The notes: generated by a model not told the origin, from the sequence alone. A stretch of DNA of 64,000 nucleotides from Ascarosepion bandense (GCA_037127315.1 JBBBDQ010000192.1:5639501-5703500); one strand, 5' to 3'; positions 21,151 to 37,400 are shown, counted from the stretch's first letter. A program made the numbers and translations.

Positions 21151-24100
21151 CTGCAAAATTGGAACAAAAATGAAAACATATTTTAAGAAAAAAACAAAAA
21201 ATTAAAATAGATAAAAATGTGAAAATAAACTATGCATATAAGTATATGCGTGTGTGTATGTGTGTGTAAATAATAGTACACCTCCACATGAAGAACAATA
21301 ATACCATGTACCAATCATATGGGTATGATGCATTTCCTACCCTATGTCAAAAGTAAGGATCTTATTTTTCAACATGTACTTATAAACAGAAATAAAAATA
21401 TTGTTAAATTTAAAAAAAACTAATTTAAGAATCCTCTAAAATAATTCTTAAATCTGTATAAGTAAATGTAAAGTGTGGGGAAGCTAAACGATGTAATTTA
21501 AAGCCAAATTAACAAAAGTGAAAAAATATTGTTGTATTCATATGAAAATCTCCGCCATGTAAACAGCAGGTGATATAGCTGGTGGCTAAACTAGTCCTGA
21601 CCTTGGAACCATGACTACATACACAGGTATATGTGAAGCTTTTTGTGATTACTTTCAGGATCTGTTCACTAAAGAGCCTGGTTTGACACCTATTTAGCCG
21701 ACTTTCCCATTTCAAGGCGGCTGGGTGTGAGGGTCCCATTACAGAGTCAGCAAATCTCTGGGATTAGACAGTCTACCCTACGAACTGTACTTGAGGCAGT
21801 GGTCTATCCATTTTCTTTGCTGGAACTGATTTTCAACAACTGAATGAAGAAGGGGACTATACCTCAAGACTTTACCAGGGTGTGTGTGATCAAGTTACTA
21901 AGCAAGGACGAGAAGGTAGGGATGGGATAGGTAACTTTTGGCCTTTAACATAGAGTTAAAGATTTTAGCCAAGATCTTAGCCTGCCATTTGCAGGTTGTT
22001 CTCTTTGGTCTGATTGGTTTCCAACAGACTTGTGCTGTAAAGGGCAGGATTATTCAGGATAACCTTTGTATGGTACACGTGATCATGGAACAAATTGACA
22101 CTAATGCCACGCTAATAAATTTAGATCAGTTCAAAGCACTCGATAGGGTTGACCATCGATTTCTAGAGGCTGTACTTGTCAGCTACTGGTTTTGGGCCAT
22201 ACTTTTCCATCTGGATCTGTTTTCTGTCTGCATCTTCTGATGTGCTGGTGGAAGTTAATGAGGTTTGATCAGAGCCTTTTGAATTGTCTTGTTATTGGTT
22301 TTTATCTTTGCTTACATTGGAGCCTTTCTTTGCAACTGAAAGACAAATCCGTACTTATGTGGAATCTCCCTACCTGGTACTACAACCTCGGCCAGGTGCT
22401 CTGCCTTTGTTGATGATGTTTTGGTTCTTGTGTCAGTTTCCTCTTTCTTTAGTTTAATTTCTCTTTCCCCTTTTAAGTGACTAGAAATGTCAGTTCTTTC
22501 GTATTTTGGGTGTGATTTTTGTATTTGTTGTTGTGTTTAAATCAGTGCGTGTCTGAGTGAGTAGCTGAAGGGATGAGTGGTTTATATTATTAAAGTCTTG
22601 CACTGATTTCATCCAGTTAACTGATGTTTCTGCCACATCTTAGGATTAGTGGGGTAATACTAACATTATTCTATTTAGTTTCTTGTAAATATTTTATTTC
22701 ATATTGTAAATACACTTTGGGGTTTTTCATTTGTTGTCTTATTCCCATTTCCACACAAAATTGTACATGTTGGAACCAGTTAGGACTTCATGGAGAATCT
22801 AGGGTATTTTGGTAGTTGTGGTAAGAATGGTAAGTATGATTGTGTCGTAAGGAATATTGGGGTTTGCTTGGGTCAGTGATTGCGGCTAGTTAAGTTTAAG
22901 CATATGACAGAAAATGACAATTTTTGTCCCATTCTTTTGTTGGCCTTGTGCTATATTTTTGTAATTTTTCTTACAAAATAAATATTACTAACCCTGACAT
23001 TGAAGATGAAACTATTAGAGAAATAGTAATGTATACTTTTAGCTAATTATAGCTAATTAATTATAGCTAATTATAGCTTACCACAGTTGATGAATTTTAT
23101 ACTTATTTATTATTATTTATTTATTTATTTTATAATGTAATTATTATTTACTATTTTATTTTAATTTGATAAATTATTAATTTAATTATTTATTTTAAAA
23201 TAATAGAAGGTTAATTGTTTTCTTTTCATTACAAAAAACTTTTATGGTCATGTATGTTAACTTGGGAAAGGAATTTTTTTTTAAAGAAAGGAAATATTTG
23301 AACAAATCCAGGGAAGTTTTTTCAAGAGTCAATGACTGCACTTTCAAAAACTTTCTGTCTATGTCATTTTCTCTTTTGATTATTGTTGCATTCTTTAGAA
23401 TGAACTTGTGGTTGAACTTATTTATGTTTTCAATGCATAAGTTGTTATGTATGAGATCCTTATTGTGTTCATAAATATATCTATTGTTGTTATGGACATT
23501 TTTGGTTTTGATCACATCCATTATTGTTTTGGATGTAATTGTAATAGTTTAATTTTAAGATTGGATAAATTGTTTTAAATAGAAGATGTTAAGATTGGTT
23601 GTTTTATTTAGTGGCATATCAAACTTTATGGGTTATTTAATGCTGAAAACCAAATATTTTGTATGCAATTTTCTTTTGAGTTAATAATGGCTTTAGTGAT
23701 ACAAGTTTTTATAATTAGAGAGAAGAAGTGGATTCATACCATTCCTAAGGTATTTGCATGTATGTGTATATAATGAACTCAATTGATTAGAACTCAGCTC
23801 TCTGATTAACAATTCTATGCAATTATCCATTACACCACCTGCACATTCACACTTACAGTGCCTAGTATCCCCATGTTCTAACCCATCTAGATACTTGCTT
23901 AGCTTTGATGATCATACAAGAATTAGTGTTTCAAAGTGATGTAGTCATAACCAGATATTAAGGAGTTAGTAGATAATATTATATGCTTACTTCTATCAAG
24001 TTTGTTGTTGTTATTAATGTCATTATTTTTGTAGTTGTAGGTTTTGTATGACTTTCTCTTAGCATTGTGGATGAAATACTAAGCATATTGGTGGTTTTTG

Positions 24101-25755
24101 AAATTGTTTTCTATGTATATTTTTTCTTTAGGCAAGTATTGGGGATGCAGATTCTTAGAGCATCTTGTTATATTGAAGAATATCTGGATTCTGATGAAGA
24201 GAGTGCATAGCAAAATTACAGGGTGCGATGGGTTAATTGCCACCATTTTATATTTTTGATTTCATCCATGCATATTGCTTGTTTTTGTCAACTGCTTAGT
24301 ATAGTATAGTCAGTTGGGCATCGTCTGTAAAAAAAAAAACACCCTGACACAATTCACTCTGCCAGAAATTTGAAAATGGCATGCTATACTGCTTGGTATT
24401 CACACCAAAAGTTTCAATATAAACATTTCAGATAAACATTTTTGGGTGTTAATCTGAAGACAGTGCAAAGGATTCAAAAAGATTTGGATGAGTCTAATGG
24501 TGATTACGAAGGTATGGAAGCTCATAAAACTTATTCAGATTGTTCTGATAAGAAAAGAACTCCTGAATTTGTTGGTGAGGGCCTCAGACTCAACACAGTG
24601 GCCTTCATCATTAAAAGGAGGTAGTGCTGCTCTAGGTCAAAATAGGGGCTGCTGGAAGACCCTTATGTCTGGTAACAGGGCTCTACACCATACCACACAA
24701 GCAGCATAACCCACTCATGGCTGTCAGAAAATTTCTGTGACCACATCACCCTTAACATCTGGCCACCAAACTCCCCAGAATGTAACCCCCTTGGTTATTA
24801 TGTGTGGGACTCAGTTGCTCAAGAGACTAACAAAACTTTTTGTAACACCAAAGATGAACTGAAGACAAGGATTATTCACCAACTTAAACAACAAAACTGT
24901 CCAAAAGAGCTGCAGCAGATCCTGAAGTCACCTGGAGGCTGTGGTTGAAGCTAATGGTGATTTTATTGAATGAATTTACTCTTTAGTATTTCAAGATATT
25001 TTATATAATTTTGGTAAATATATCTGTTAAAATGAGATGTCAGTATTATTTTTATTTTTGTGTAATTTAGATGACAATTTATTCATCGCACCTTGTAGAT
25101 TAGAAACAGGGTAAAAGAAGACTGGAACAAGAAAGGCAATCCTTATGATCAGGATGCTGTCAGAGTGAACAATATAAATGGGAATGACATATGCCCATCT
25201 TTCATTGACTATGCAAAAGTACTTGATAAGGTACAGCATAAAGATCTATTTGAGCTGCTAAGAAAACTTGATTTATTGGTAAAAATATTAGAATAATCTG
25301 GAACATTTACTGAAACAACTGCATGCATATAGGTAGAAAATGAATTGAACAAGTACATAAAAATACAAAAGGGGCGTAAAACAATTTGGAAGGGAAACAT
25401 TAATACTGCCTTTTAGAATATAAACAAGTTTTTATTTCATTTTATTCTTCTTATTTTGCAAGCTAAAGTTAAGACTTACCTCCAATTTTGACCCCATAAA
25501 CATTGGCATCACTGATAAAGTCAAGTTCACGTAGAACATTGGCCACTTCAAGAGTTGAAACATTTTCTCCTTTCCAACTGAAAACAACAAAAAATTGTTT
25601 TTTATATAAAATTCTGGGTGTTAGCTGAAAATGAAAAACAAGATGATAAAAATGAAATGTTTAAAATCTGTATCTTTACTTTATCTTGATCATTGACAAG
25701 TAAATTTTTAACATTGTATTTCCCAATTTGGGTATTGTCATAAAAATATAAAAGT

Positions 25756-25792
<37 letters not shown>

Positions 25793-26823
25793 ATGTGCGT
25801 GTGTGTGTGTAAACTGCCAAAACTGTTCCTCACAATACATTGGAGAAACATGCAGAAATAAAAAAAACAACAACCTATGAACACAAAAGAGACCCCATAA
25901 ATAACAATTTAACAAATGCACTTGTCATATACAGAAATAAATTCGGCCATATTTTCGACCTAAAAAATGCCATGGTCATCAAAAGAGAAAATAATTTACT
26001 TAGAAGGAAATTTCCTGAGAGTGCCGCCATTAAATATTACCAAAATATTAATCTGCACCCATGTTTTTCTCAGTCTCACCATTCCTAACAAAACCAGTAT
26101 TTCCCCAAGTCAACATATACAACAAACATATAAAACAGTAAAAATAAAATGCTTAATTTCCATCATTTCAACATCTATCCTTCAATATGGTAAACTGGAC
26201 AATCTCATTAAAGAGAAAGGAAAGACTTGAAGTAACCGAAATGTGGTCCTACGGAGGAATACTGAAGATACCATGGACCAAACATGTTAGCAACAATGAG
26301 GTTTTGGAGAGGATAGAAATGAAAAGAAAACCTATATTTAACAGTAAAAGACAGCTTAAGTTTCTGAGACATATAATGAGGAAGGAGGGCTTGGAGAATC
26401 TGATATTCAGAGGACAGATAAAAGGAATGAAAGACAGAAGAAAGCAAAACATGATGTACTTTGAATTTTGGAGGGGTAACAAGAGAAAGAGTGTTCAGAT
26501 CTACAAGGGAGAAGGAGATGTGTAAAGCCATGATCATCCTATGTTCTGAAAGGACATGCCACATAGAAGATAACAATTTGCTTTGCATGAAAAAATTTTT
26601 TCTTTAAATGTTCAGTTGACCTTATGAACATTTTTGAGCATTTTTTTCCCAGTAATTAACAACATTTTATTTATAGATACTTTAGGCTATTTTAAATAAA
26701 TCCATTTCATTTTTTGCCTTGATAAAGTCCATCTGTAGATGAAACGTGTTGACTAAAACAAAATATAGTTTTCCTTTTGCCTCTTTTTTAATCATACTTT
26801 CCCTTTCCTCAAATTATAACTGA

Positions 26824-26869
<46 letters not shown>

Positions 26870-29800
26870 TTTATTACAATGGTTTATTGGACATACCTAC
26901 AAGCATATTCTCCAACTACCATTCCTTAATTTTCTAAGTAACCACGAATTCATTTTATATTTTCTAAATAAATCATTTTCACCATTTATTTTAAAATATC
27001 ACCTGAAGAAGAACAATATTTTTCTGAATCATGAAAATTTTTGCGTAGTGACAAAATGCTTTTATAAACCATTGTAATAATAAAATTACAATATTAAGCT
27101 CTACTTTGTATTTAGCACTTTTTGTAAAAGTAAATGCATGAATAGTGGGTTTTAATCTAGCTGTTCTCTCACTTCCTTATAATATATATATATATATATA
27201 TATATAATGCTGATGTTGTTGTGAACGAATGTTTTTTTCATTGCTCAATGAGTGATGTCATGCTTTGAAATGGAAGTTTCGATTTTTTTAATTATTCATT
27301 TATTCTTATATTTTTCAATATGTATTATATTATAATACTGTGTCTATGCCATTCCATGTAGCTGTGGAAGGAAATATGAAGGAGAAACAGGCCACCCCCT
27401 TAAGATAAGGCTACAAGAACATTGCAAGGCTGTATAACATGAGGGGTGATAGAAAAATCAGGCATAGCTGACCACATATGGATGGAGAAAGGAGATAACC
27501 ACCCCCTATGGAATAGATAGAGAACACTACTGGAAACTATGTAAACTTAAGGAATCAGCACATATGCTAGGCTACAAAAATCTCCTAAGCCGACCAAGCA
27601 TAGAGATGAATACAATATGGGAACCAGTAATACAGAGTGCCATAAAAAATTATTATTGTCAAAATTGCAATATGAACTCTGGTAAAAAATTCTAGAAAAA
27701 AACCATTAACATCAGAAAATACTGGAGAAAACTATTAACATCCAAAAAATTGCAATATGAATTCTGGTAAAAAAATGGTTACTGAACATTAGGTTTATAA
27801 ATCCCAGAAATTCAGTTGTTCTTTTTAAGGACACATGGCTCAGTGGATATAGACATTGGTTAATTCCTGTGACTTGACCCAAAGAGTTGTGAGTTCAATA
27901 CCAGGCTACAATGGTGAACAAGTAACTTAGAGGGTTAGAGGGAGATAACTCATGACTACCAAAAGAGGCTCTACACAAGGAATGGAAATGATATAACCTG
28001 AAGAAGACCAGAGTGTACAACAGCCAAAACGTCATACAAATGGCAACAAAGATGAGGACAACAATCTGAATAATGTAAATAGTGTAAAATACTCCCTCAT
28101 CTCAGAAACATGGACAAATACTCTTTTTATTTTAAGAAGTTTCAATGTTATATGTATTACTGCCCCCACCTTCTTTTTTCTCTCATCTATAAAACTGGGA
28201 AAATTAAAAAAAGTACTGGTACTTGCCATTAGATGTCGGTAATGATAGAAACTTTTGGCAGTAAAATTTGAATTTAGGTAAACATGTACCTCAGAAGAAT
28301 GATTTTCTTGATCAACTGGTGTGCATAGTATGGCTGTTCAAATCTACTGTTGAATTTTGCATGTTTTGGATAATGCACAAAATATAATCAAGGTAAGGGT
28401 TCACGATGACGTAAGAGGTTATTAGTAGATTGAGTATTATGTGTAAAACATGAAACTTGCAATAAAACCAGGGCTCGTTACTAAATGTTCACCTTACCAC
28501 ATCGTTTTTTTTACTTATATATATTTTTTCACCAACTGATAATTTGCACCTACTAATATCAAATTTAAATACTAGTAACAATAAAACATTTAAAACATGC
28601 AGTTGACAGATATCAGTCAAAGCCTTTTTGACAATTCTATTCCTAACAACTCTTTCATAAGATATAAAGACAAATATTGAAAAAATTTGGAAGAACAAAA
28701 TTAGTACTAACCGAAAAGTATCTCCAATTCGATCGCTGAAGTAAGCAAAATAGTCATCATCCGTATAGAGTAAATCACCACTGTTGAAATACTTGTCTCC
28801 TTCCACAAAGGCATTTCGGATGATTTTAGGGCTGTCTAGATCCTTTTTGCTTTTATACATTTTCAAATCAAATTCAGGTATGTACTTGCCTATCAAAAGG
28901 CCAACTTCACCTGCAGTTGGAAACAAAGAGAATAAAATGTCTTATAAATTTTCTAAATATTATATTAATGACCTATCATGTTCATAAAATAGTATAAAAA
29001 TTATAATAAAATAATTATAACAATTACAATTATCATCAAATCACTCATTCTAAACCAATGAGAATCATACCAACTTTCTTCTTTTACATGCACAAACACG
29101 TGACATTGTCACTATTGAACAAGCAGTTCACACGGATAGGTCATCAAAATGTGCATCAACAAAAATTTTATCTTTTCCTTTTTCAGGCCATAATAGTAGC
29201 ATTTATCTTTTAGAACTCAACAAAAATTCAAGGTAAAAAAAATCCCCAAACACTTCTTGTATTTTCTAACTAAATTATTTGGACATTCATTACACACATC
29301 TATTTTAAAAAAATCTTACAAGAAAGAATGCTTATTCTTTATCTTATTCTGTCAAATTCCAATTTATATTTGATCCTAAATTCACAATTTTCCTCAGTAT
29401 TACTGTCTCTTGCTTCTCCAACAACACATAATAAATAATACTAGTTCAGTTGTTTCTACATGTTGTTGTTTCTCATTATTACAAGTATTTTTGTATATAT
29501 AAACGTTTGGAGGGTTATAATTAATTACTCAGTGTTGTGACTCCCTTACAGACATATTTGAATGCATTACAAGTAAATTTTGCTATAGAAAACTTTTGAC
29601 TAATTGCTAATTCTAGAAGAAAACATTAAACTGCATTAAACTCCAAATTAAAACTCCTTTCAACCAAATTTAAGTAAACCATTGTCGATTCATGGTTAGG
29701 TTTAATCTGTCAATAATCAACATTCATGGCTCAAATGATTCAAGCAATTCAGTAGGTTAGCACTTCCAGAAGATACGAGTTCAAGTTTTGCCAAGAGCTT

Positions 29801-29980
29801 ACTTTTCTCCTCAATTGTGTAATAAGGGCTACAGAATGTCATTCTAAGAGTTGCAATAAATAGCACATGTAATTAAGATAATAGAAATATGAGTAAAAAA
29901 TGAATGATACTTGACAATGATTCCTGTAATAAAAATTCAAGATAATTTTAATTCTTAAGTATATGCCTCTATATGGGCAT

Positions 29981-30031
<51 letters not shown>

Positions 30032-31446
30032 ATACACACACACACATGAACAAAGACGAAAGAAAAACTTTCCTTTACCACCAATGCGTTTTGTCCTCTG
30101 ATAGACTTTATAAAAGGACAATCTTTTTCTTTTGTCATTATGCATATTGTCTTTTTAGAAATACATTTTATTTGTATCTGAATTTTTACACATATATATT
30201 TTATTTGCATTTTCTTGAGTGTGATACAAGTGCAACCTTGCTGTGGGTGAAAAACCACACTGGCAGATGAAATTTGTTGAAGCAGGATTTTGATGGTGTC
30301 TCTGCTTCAGAGCTTGATGAAGCTGATCATGATGCTTCAGTTTACTTTCTTCAAAATGCTTTAACTTTATATTACACACAGGGGATTGAAAAAATAATGG
30401 AAACAACCAGTACCATTAGAGAATAATTTAGAAAATTTGATTAAACTGTCAAAAGTTTGTCTTTATTTAAGTTTGTTGATTAGTAGTACTTCATTTTTTT
30501 TTTTTGCTAAAATTGTTATTTTTTCTTTTTCTTCTTTAAGTGTTGTGTCCCTTCAGGATGAAGACAATCGGAATCCCAGTCTCCCCTATCCCTTGTTGCT
30601 CTCAATACTGCTCCTTTGGTATCCCTCCCAGACCCAGCTTTGCCATCTACTCGCTCAAGTCCATCAAGTATGTCTCATGTTGACTTCCCTGTCTGTCTTT
30701 CCTTTATCTGTCTTGTGAGTATCAGATTCTTCAAACCATCCTTCCTCATTATGTGTCCCAGGAACTTCAGCTGTCGCTTCTTGATGCCAAATATAAATTT
30801 CCTTTTCTTATGCATTCACTTCAACACCTTGTTGTTGCTCATATGCTTGGTCTTTGGTATCTTCAGCATCTTTCTGTAGAATCACATTTCTGCTGCTTTG
30901 AGTCTCTCCTTCATCTCTGAAGAGATTATCCAGTATTTGCTGCCATATACAAGGACAAATATCACATACAACTATTATTTAAATGTTTATTAAAATCAGC
31001 AGTAAGGATTATTTAGGAATTTTAAGTGACCAACTTCATCCTATGGTTCAGAAGCTGTTACTGAAGGGAAATGCCATCTTTCAGGATGATAATGCATTCA
31101 TTCATACTGCTAAACTTGTAACTGAATAGCAAGAGGAATATTCTAGTGAAGTAGAAAATATTATCTGGCCACCACAGTCCCCAGATCTCAGCATCATTGA
31201 ACTTTTATGGTTCATTTTAGAAAACAAGTGAGGAGTTGATATCCTCCAGTATCATCATCACTAAAAGAATTGGAAAATGTTTTATCTGAAGAATAGATAA
31301 AAATTCATCTGAAAACAATTCAAACTTTGTATGTGTTGATCCCACACAGAATTCAAAATGTAATTAGTGTCAAAGGCAGTCCTACCTCATATTATAATAA
31401 ATTTGCTTTAAATTTTAAATATTTAATTTTAATTATTTTGTCCACT

Positions 31447-31489
<43 letters not shown>

Positions 31490-34400
31490 CAATAAATGTA
31501 GGTCAGCAATGTATGGCGTGAGTGAATGAAACAAATTTGACTAGTTGAAATTGGAGAGCCAAGTTTGAATTCCAGAATTCAATATTGGCTCTTCGATTTC
31601 TCATTCTGAGCCAATAATAACAAATGAAAATTATAGCTTCATGAAATTAGATTAGATTATTTAATGGTAGAATTTTTTTTAAGCAAGCAGATGAAACTAT
31701 TATGGCATAGCCCAATATTGAAGAAGAATCATGTAGTTCATCAACAAAACAATTACAATTATTTCTTAGTTGTCTATCTTTAAGCTTTTATGAGAGCCTT
31801 AATTATGAGGCATGGGTTTCACTAATTTAAAGCAAGATTCTTTACCAACTTCTGGCAACTGAGTTGAGACTGTCTCTTGTCTGGCAATTGAGGTGAGACT
31901 GTGTCTTGTCTGGCAACCAAGTTGAAACTGTCTCTCCCTCTGTCTCTTCTCTGGCAACTGAACCGGGGCTGTTTCCCCATCTGTAACTTCTTTATTACAG
32001 ATTTTTTCAGACTATCACTTTAGTTGGCTCACATTTTTTTCTATGTAAGAACCCAATTTGACAGCTTGCCAGCTATGATGCCCTCATATGAATTAATTGT
32101 TAACTTCACAATAACATGGTCCTTAGATACTTAACTGGCTTTTTGATAAAAAACTTTTCTGAAATTATTCTTCCAATATGACCAACAGTAAATATGTCTT
32201 TATGTAAACAAATAAGAGTCACAACACCAATAATTTCCATAATAATGTTTAATCAGTATTAAGATGTTTATGAAGAGAGCAAATTATCAAATTAATAAAA
32301 TGCAAAGCATGAATTAATGTATGGCATATACACATAAAAAACTTCAGAGACTCAGATTTGTCTGTTCAAACTGGAACCAGTATTCCTTTATATAAGAAAT
32401 TACAGGAAGGGATGAAATATTTTTATGTTGTAAATGTTAAGAACATTTAGAGGAGACTTTTCAAAAAATTCATTTGCTTCATGTTGTAGTCATCATGCAC
32501 ATTTTGTATTTTTTTGAGACACTTTAACTTTATCTATTTCACTATCTTAGTCTCTTACATAGTCACCATGTATGCCATAGAGAATCACACGAATCCTAAA
32601 TATACATTATGGCAGAGAATGCTGGACAATCTTGCATGGATGAATAGAAAAATGAAGACAACAGAAATGTGGTTCTACAGAAGGATACTGAGAACTCTTT
32701 GGATGGAGGAAGTCTTAAGAAAAAAAGCAACAAAAAGAGCATTTATGCTAAGAATCAGGAAGAGATAAATTAAATCTCTTAGACATATAATGAGGAACTA
32801 AGGCTTGTAAAACTTAACCCTTACAGGGCATATTGAGGGCAAGAGAGGTAGGGGATGGCAGCAAGCCATCTACCTGTCAAGCTTGTGTGAATAGATGGTA
32901 AAATGGTAGGCAAAAACCTTAACAAAGAGAGAAAAACTGCTAAGAGCCACAAAGGATAGGCAGTTGTGGAGGTCCATGATTGCCCATGTCCTGAAGGGAC
33001 GTGACTGATAGTAAAATGAACAGAGATTTTTGATAAGATGCATAAAACCCCTCTACTATTGTATATACTAATAAAGGGCCCAAGCGTCATTTAAGATAAC
33101 GTCATTATGGAGTTAAGGCAAGTGCAATTGTTATTGGCTTGGAATGAAAAATCACAGAGCTGAGTTTGAATTCCAGTTGAATTCACTGCATTTACTTATG
33201 CACAAATACTATCTCTTCTCCCTCCAGCTATAGATTAAATAGCAGGATTGATTGGGTTCTTTAGCTTTGGTAACTGATTTAACTGACTGATAAATACTGG
33301 TTGTTTGTATATTCTCTTTCATCAATTATAGAGTTAGCCCAGGTAAAAATACTAGCAGATTTTAGGGTGCACTCTATCATTTACTATAACAGTATTAAGG
33401 GCTTAGGCTAGGTACAAATATTGGCAGTCTATAACATCTTCATATATATTAGCATACAAAACACTTCCACTATGCATATGCTGTCTGATATGGAATATTA
33501 TAAAATAGCTGCCTATAAATTTTGATTCCAATAGATATGTTCAGGATAAGGAGAAATTCTATTTTTTTAATAATAAAAGACTTACCTTTGTCAACTGGAA
33601 TGCATCGGCCATTCTTATCACGTAAGGGTTGCACAGTATTGAGATCATATTTCACCAAGTACATTTTATTTGGCCTTAACATGTTCTGTTGAAAAGTTGA
33701 GGATTTAAAAAAAATAATTGTTGAATTTTAATCAAAATGTATTATTCAATATGGTCTGATTAAAGTTGAACAGTTAAAAAAAAAATGATGAAGTCTGTAA
33801 CAGATGGAGAAAATGAATGAAAAAACATGTTGAAATTTTCAACAAAAAGGAAAACGCATGAAGAAAGTTTATGATGTCTGCTGTAGGAAAACAAGTGAAA
33901 AATATCTCAAAATCTGTCTAACAAACACAAACTGACATGCAGTAAATTTTCCTTAACTATATTCACAACACAAGCAAGTATATGATACATTTCTATGAAA
34001 ACTTATGAACAGTACTTTTCTGAAACCATCACTAAAACTATGCACACTTGGACATCACAGCTTATTAAATATTAAGAATGAAATGTAGGAAAAAGAAAAA
34101 AAATACTTCAGACATGCAAGAAAAAATATTTCAAAAGGTAACCATTTTTAAAAATTTCCAATTTACAGTAGAAAATCTTGAGATTGGAATATATAACAAT
34201 ACACAGTCCTAATTTTTCTTTTTTTTTTTGAAATTGCCATCCATGCAAGAGAGTAAAGCCATTAAGACATAAGGAATTACAGGGTGTGGAAGAATTAAGG
34301 ACAAAAGCATTAAACATTAGTGGGAAGAGGAAAGAGTTTGAGTTTGAGCTTTGTTTAATGGCATATTAACCTCTGTAGGTTATTTAGTGCTAAAAGGTAG

Positions 34401-37400
34401 GGTTTTAAGGTATTTTTTTTTAATGTTTGGTTATAGTGAGAGGTTGATTTAATAAGAATTTGATGAAAAATTTTTTTATTTTAGAAAACTGAGAATGTTT
34501 TCTAGTTTTGTATTCAAAAATGTATTGCTGGTAATAATTTTTTTTCCTTCAAAAATGTATTGTTGGCAATAATTTTTTTCCTTCGAAAATATATTGTTGG
34601 TAATATTTTTCCTTCAAAAATGTATATTTTTCTATAAAAGTCTTTTTTTATGTATATATTTCTATAAAAGTGTATTTTTATACTTTCTTAGTCTTTTGAC
34701 CCCAGTTTGGGGGTAAACTTTTTGCTCATACCTGGGACCCTAACAGGTACGACCTCTCTGGATCAGGGTGGACCTGGGAACAACAGCAATTAAGAGGTAG
34801 TTTCATGCTTTTCACAACCTCCCAATCAGAGGCCTTGCTGCCAGATGGAGTTTGCCATTGAAGTGGAAAGAGTAACAGGAGATATCAATTAATATTGCAA
34901 TTAAATTTTTTAAGATTAAAGTTGGCTGAAAAGCATGGTGCTGGGTGTGAGTTTCATAAACGAGAAGTGTGAGAAAAGAAATTGTTAGCATTTAACTTAT
35001 TTCTACATCTAACCAGCTCAACTGTAAATTGATGTGATCTTGATGCCAGTTTGGTACTGTAGATACCATAGTGATGAGATCATCCCAAAAATTACAATGA
35101 AAGTATTTGTAGAAAAGTCAGAGAAAGGCAAAGATTCTTCTTTGGATCTTATCAAGGTGCTCAAGGTAAATAACAGTAGCACTGGATCATATGTGGCAGC
35201 AATATTCCAAGCATGGATGAAGCGGGTGCTTATAGATTCTGGAGAGAAAAATTGTCTCACATGACACAGTGAACCGACTTTCTTAGCAGCTGACATAGTA
35301 ATAGATTCAATATAATATTTCCACTTTACATCAGTTGAGAATGTTAGCCAAGAGGGCACAGCAAATCACTTTACTGAAGGTTAGCATCAGCCATGCTGAT
35401 GGAACGCAGAATGGGATCTCTTGGATGATTAATGGAGAGAAGTTTGGTTTTGGAAGTGTTAAGATTAACAAGTCATTGAAATTAAAAGAAAGAAAGAAAT
35501 GCCCAGTTTTCGCTAAAACATGCTTTATCTGCAAAAAATAAAAATCCTAAAACTTTCAGAGGGTATGTAAATACAAAAAGAAAGTTGAAGAAATTGAAGA
35601 CATGCAAATTGCTACAGAGAAGGCGAAAATATTCGCAGTAAATGCACTGACAAAAATGAGGGAAAAAGTAAAAATAAATGAGAAATACTTTCAGATGCAG
35701 GTAGATAACAGCAGTGACATTATACTAATTCCAATGAACTTTTGTCAGGACATGGGAAAACCTAGGCTAAAAAAGTCTACCTTAGAATTAAAACAATTTG
35801 AAGGAACCACAATTAAATCATGAGGCATGAATCGTTTCAAAATCATACCCATGACAGTGATAGGATGTACAAAAGACCACAAATTGCTAGAAATAGACGT
35901 CTTAAGAATCAACGCATTGAAATTGATTAATTTGATGGAATCTGAAGAAGAAAAAAATCGGATTACTAAAAGATTATAAAGGAGCATTCGCTTGAAGGAG
36001 AATCATCATCCAAGATATATCGAATCAACGAAACTGATGATACATATTTTACCTGTAGTGGTTGCAAAGTTAAAAAGAATGATTTGTCTCGGGACTGTGC
36101 ATAAAGTGAAATGCAATAAAACAAGTCATAAAAGCTAAACAAAATATCAAGAAACAGGAAAATTGAAATAAAGAAATGAGTGCTGAATTGTTACATAATA
36201 TCAATCATCATACATGGTTGTTTAAGTTGAACAATTTCCTCACAGATAATGAGCCAGCAGAATTAGGGTTCTACAGAAAGATATTGAGAATAACATGGGA
36301 TCAATCTATGAGCAGTGAGAACGCTTTCAGAAAAACAGAAACAAAAAAACACTTATATTTTGAAAGAAACGTTTGAAATTTCTGAGACACATAATGAAGA
36401 AAGAGAATTTGACATTTTTAACAGGACATTTTGATGGCAAAAATGGTAGTGGGAAGCAGTAGTTAACTTCCCTAATAAGCTTTTGAAAATGGATGGCAGA
36501 ACAGGGACTGGGAGGAATACCAAGGTGAAAAGCATTACTTAGATCTACAAATATTAGAAAGTTGTGGAGAGTCATAATCACCCACATCTATAAGACACAT
36601 TGCACATAAAAGAATATGCTTATATGTTCATAGGAAATGAAAGGTTAAATAAAGGTTAAAAGGTTAAATAATCTTGAAATACATCTTTATTCTAAAATGC
36701 TTGAAAAGCTTACCATTAATGGAGACAGTCGGCCAATGGCACCAACCTTGTCCTGCAAATTTACCAAAAAACAATTTCCTTCTGTGGAACCATAAAATTC
36801 TATTATTTTGGGAATGTTGTACTTTTCTTTGAATACCTGCCAAATATCTCTTCCAAGGCCATTACCATAGAAGACTTTCACTTTATGGGATTTCTGATGC
36901 GGATACTGAAAAAGATTTAACAAAGATGTTTAGTAACTAAAACTGTCATCAGAGTTTGACATTTCTGAGTGAGGTCGCCATTCTACTTCATTCATTACTG
37001 AGAACAAAACATACCCTTGTGCAAATTAATTGAAACAACTGCTTTAGTTTCCTTTCTTTCACCATACGGTCAGTTTTAGACCCACTGGAGTGACAGGGTG
37101 TAATCAATTTCTGTTTTTTCCTCAGATTAGATTTTTTGCAGTGTTGTGCAGTAATATGAATCTATTTTTGGTGTGTATGATGAAATTTGTTTGGCCTTGA
37201 AAAATGTTGTGTCATCTGTGATTGCACTGACTGTCAATTAGTTGTCCTACAGCTATTGTCTGCGATGGATATTATGCCAAGGAAGTGTACAAAAATTGTA
37301 ACGCTGCATGAACACACTGGTAAACCTTACAGAGAGATCATGGACATTGTTCATGTCAGCCTTTCATCTGTTATCAAGACAATGAAACAAACTGAATACA

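Noticed and set aside
35602..35823. Host aspartic protease gene
   Set aside because: The active-site triad is lost and the flanking zinc-knuckle and RT linker are those of a Ty3/Gypsy fossil with stops.
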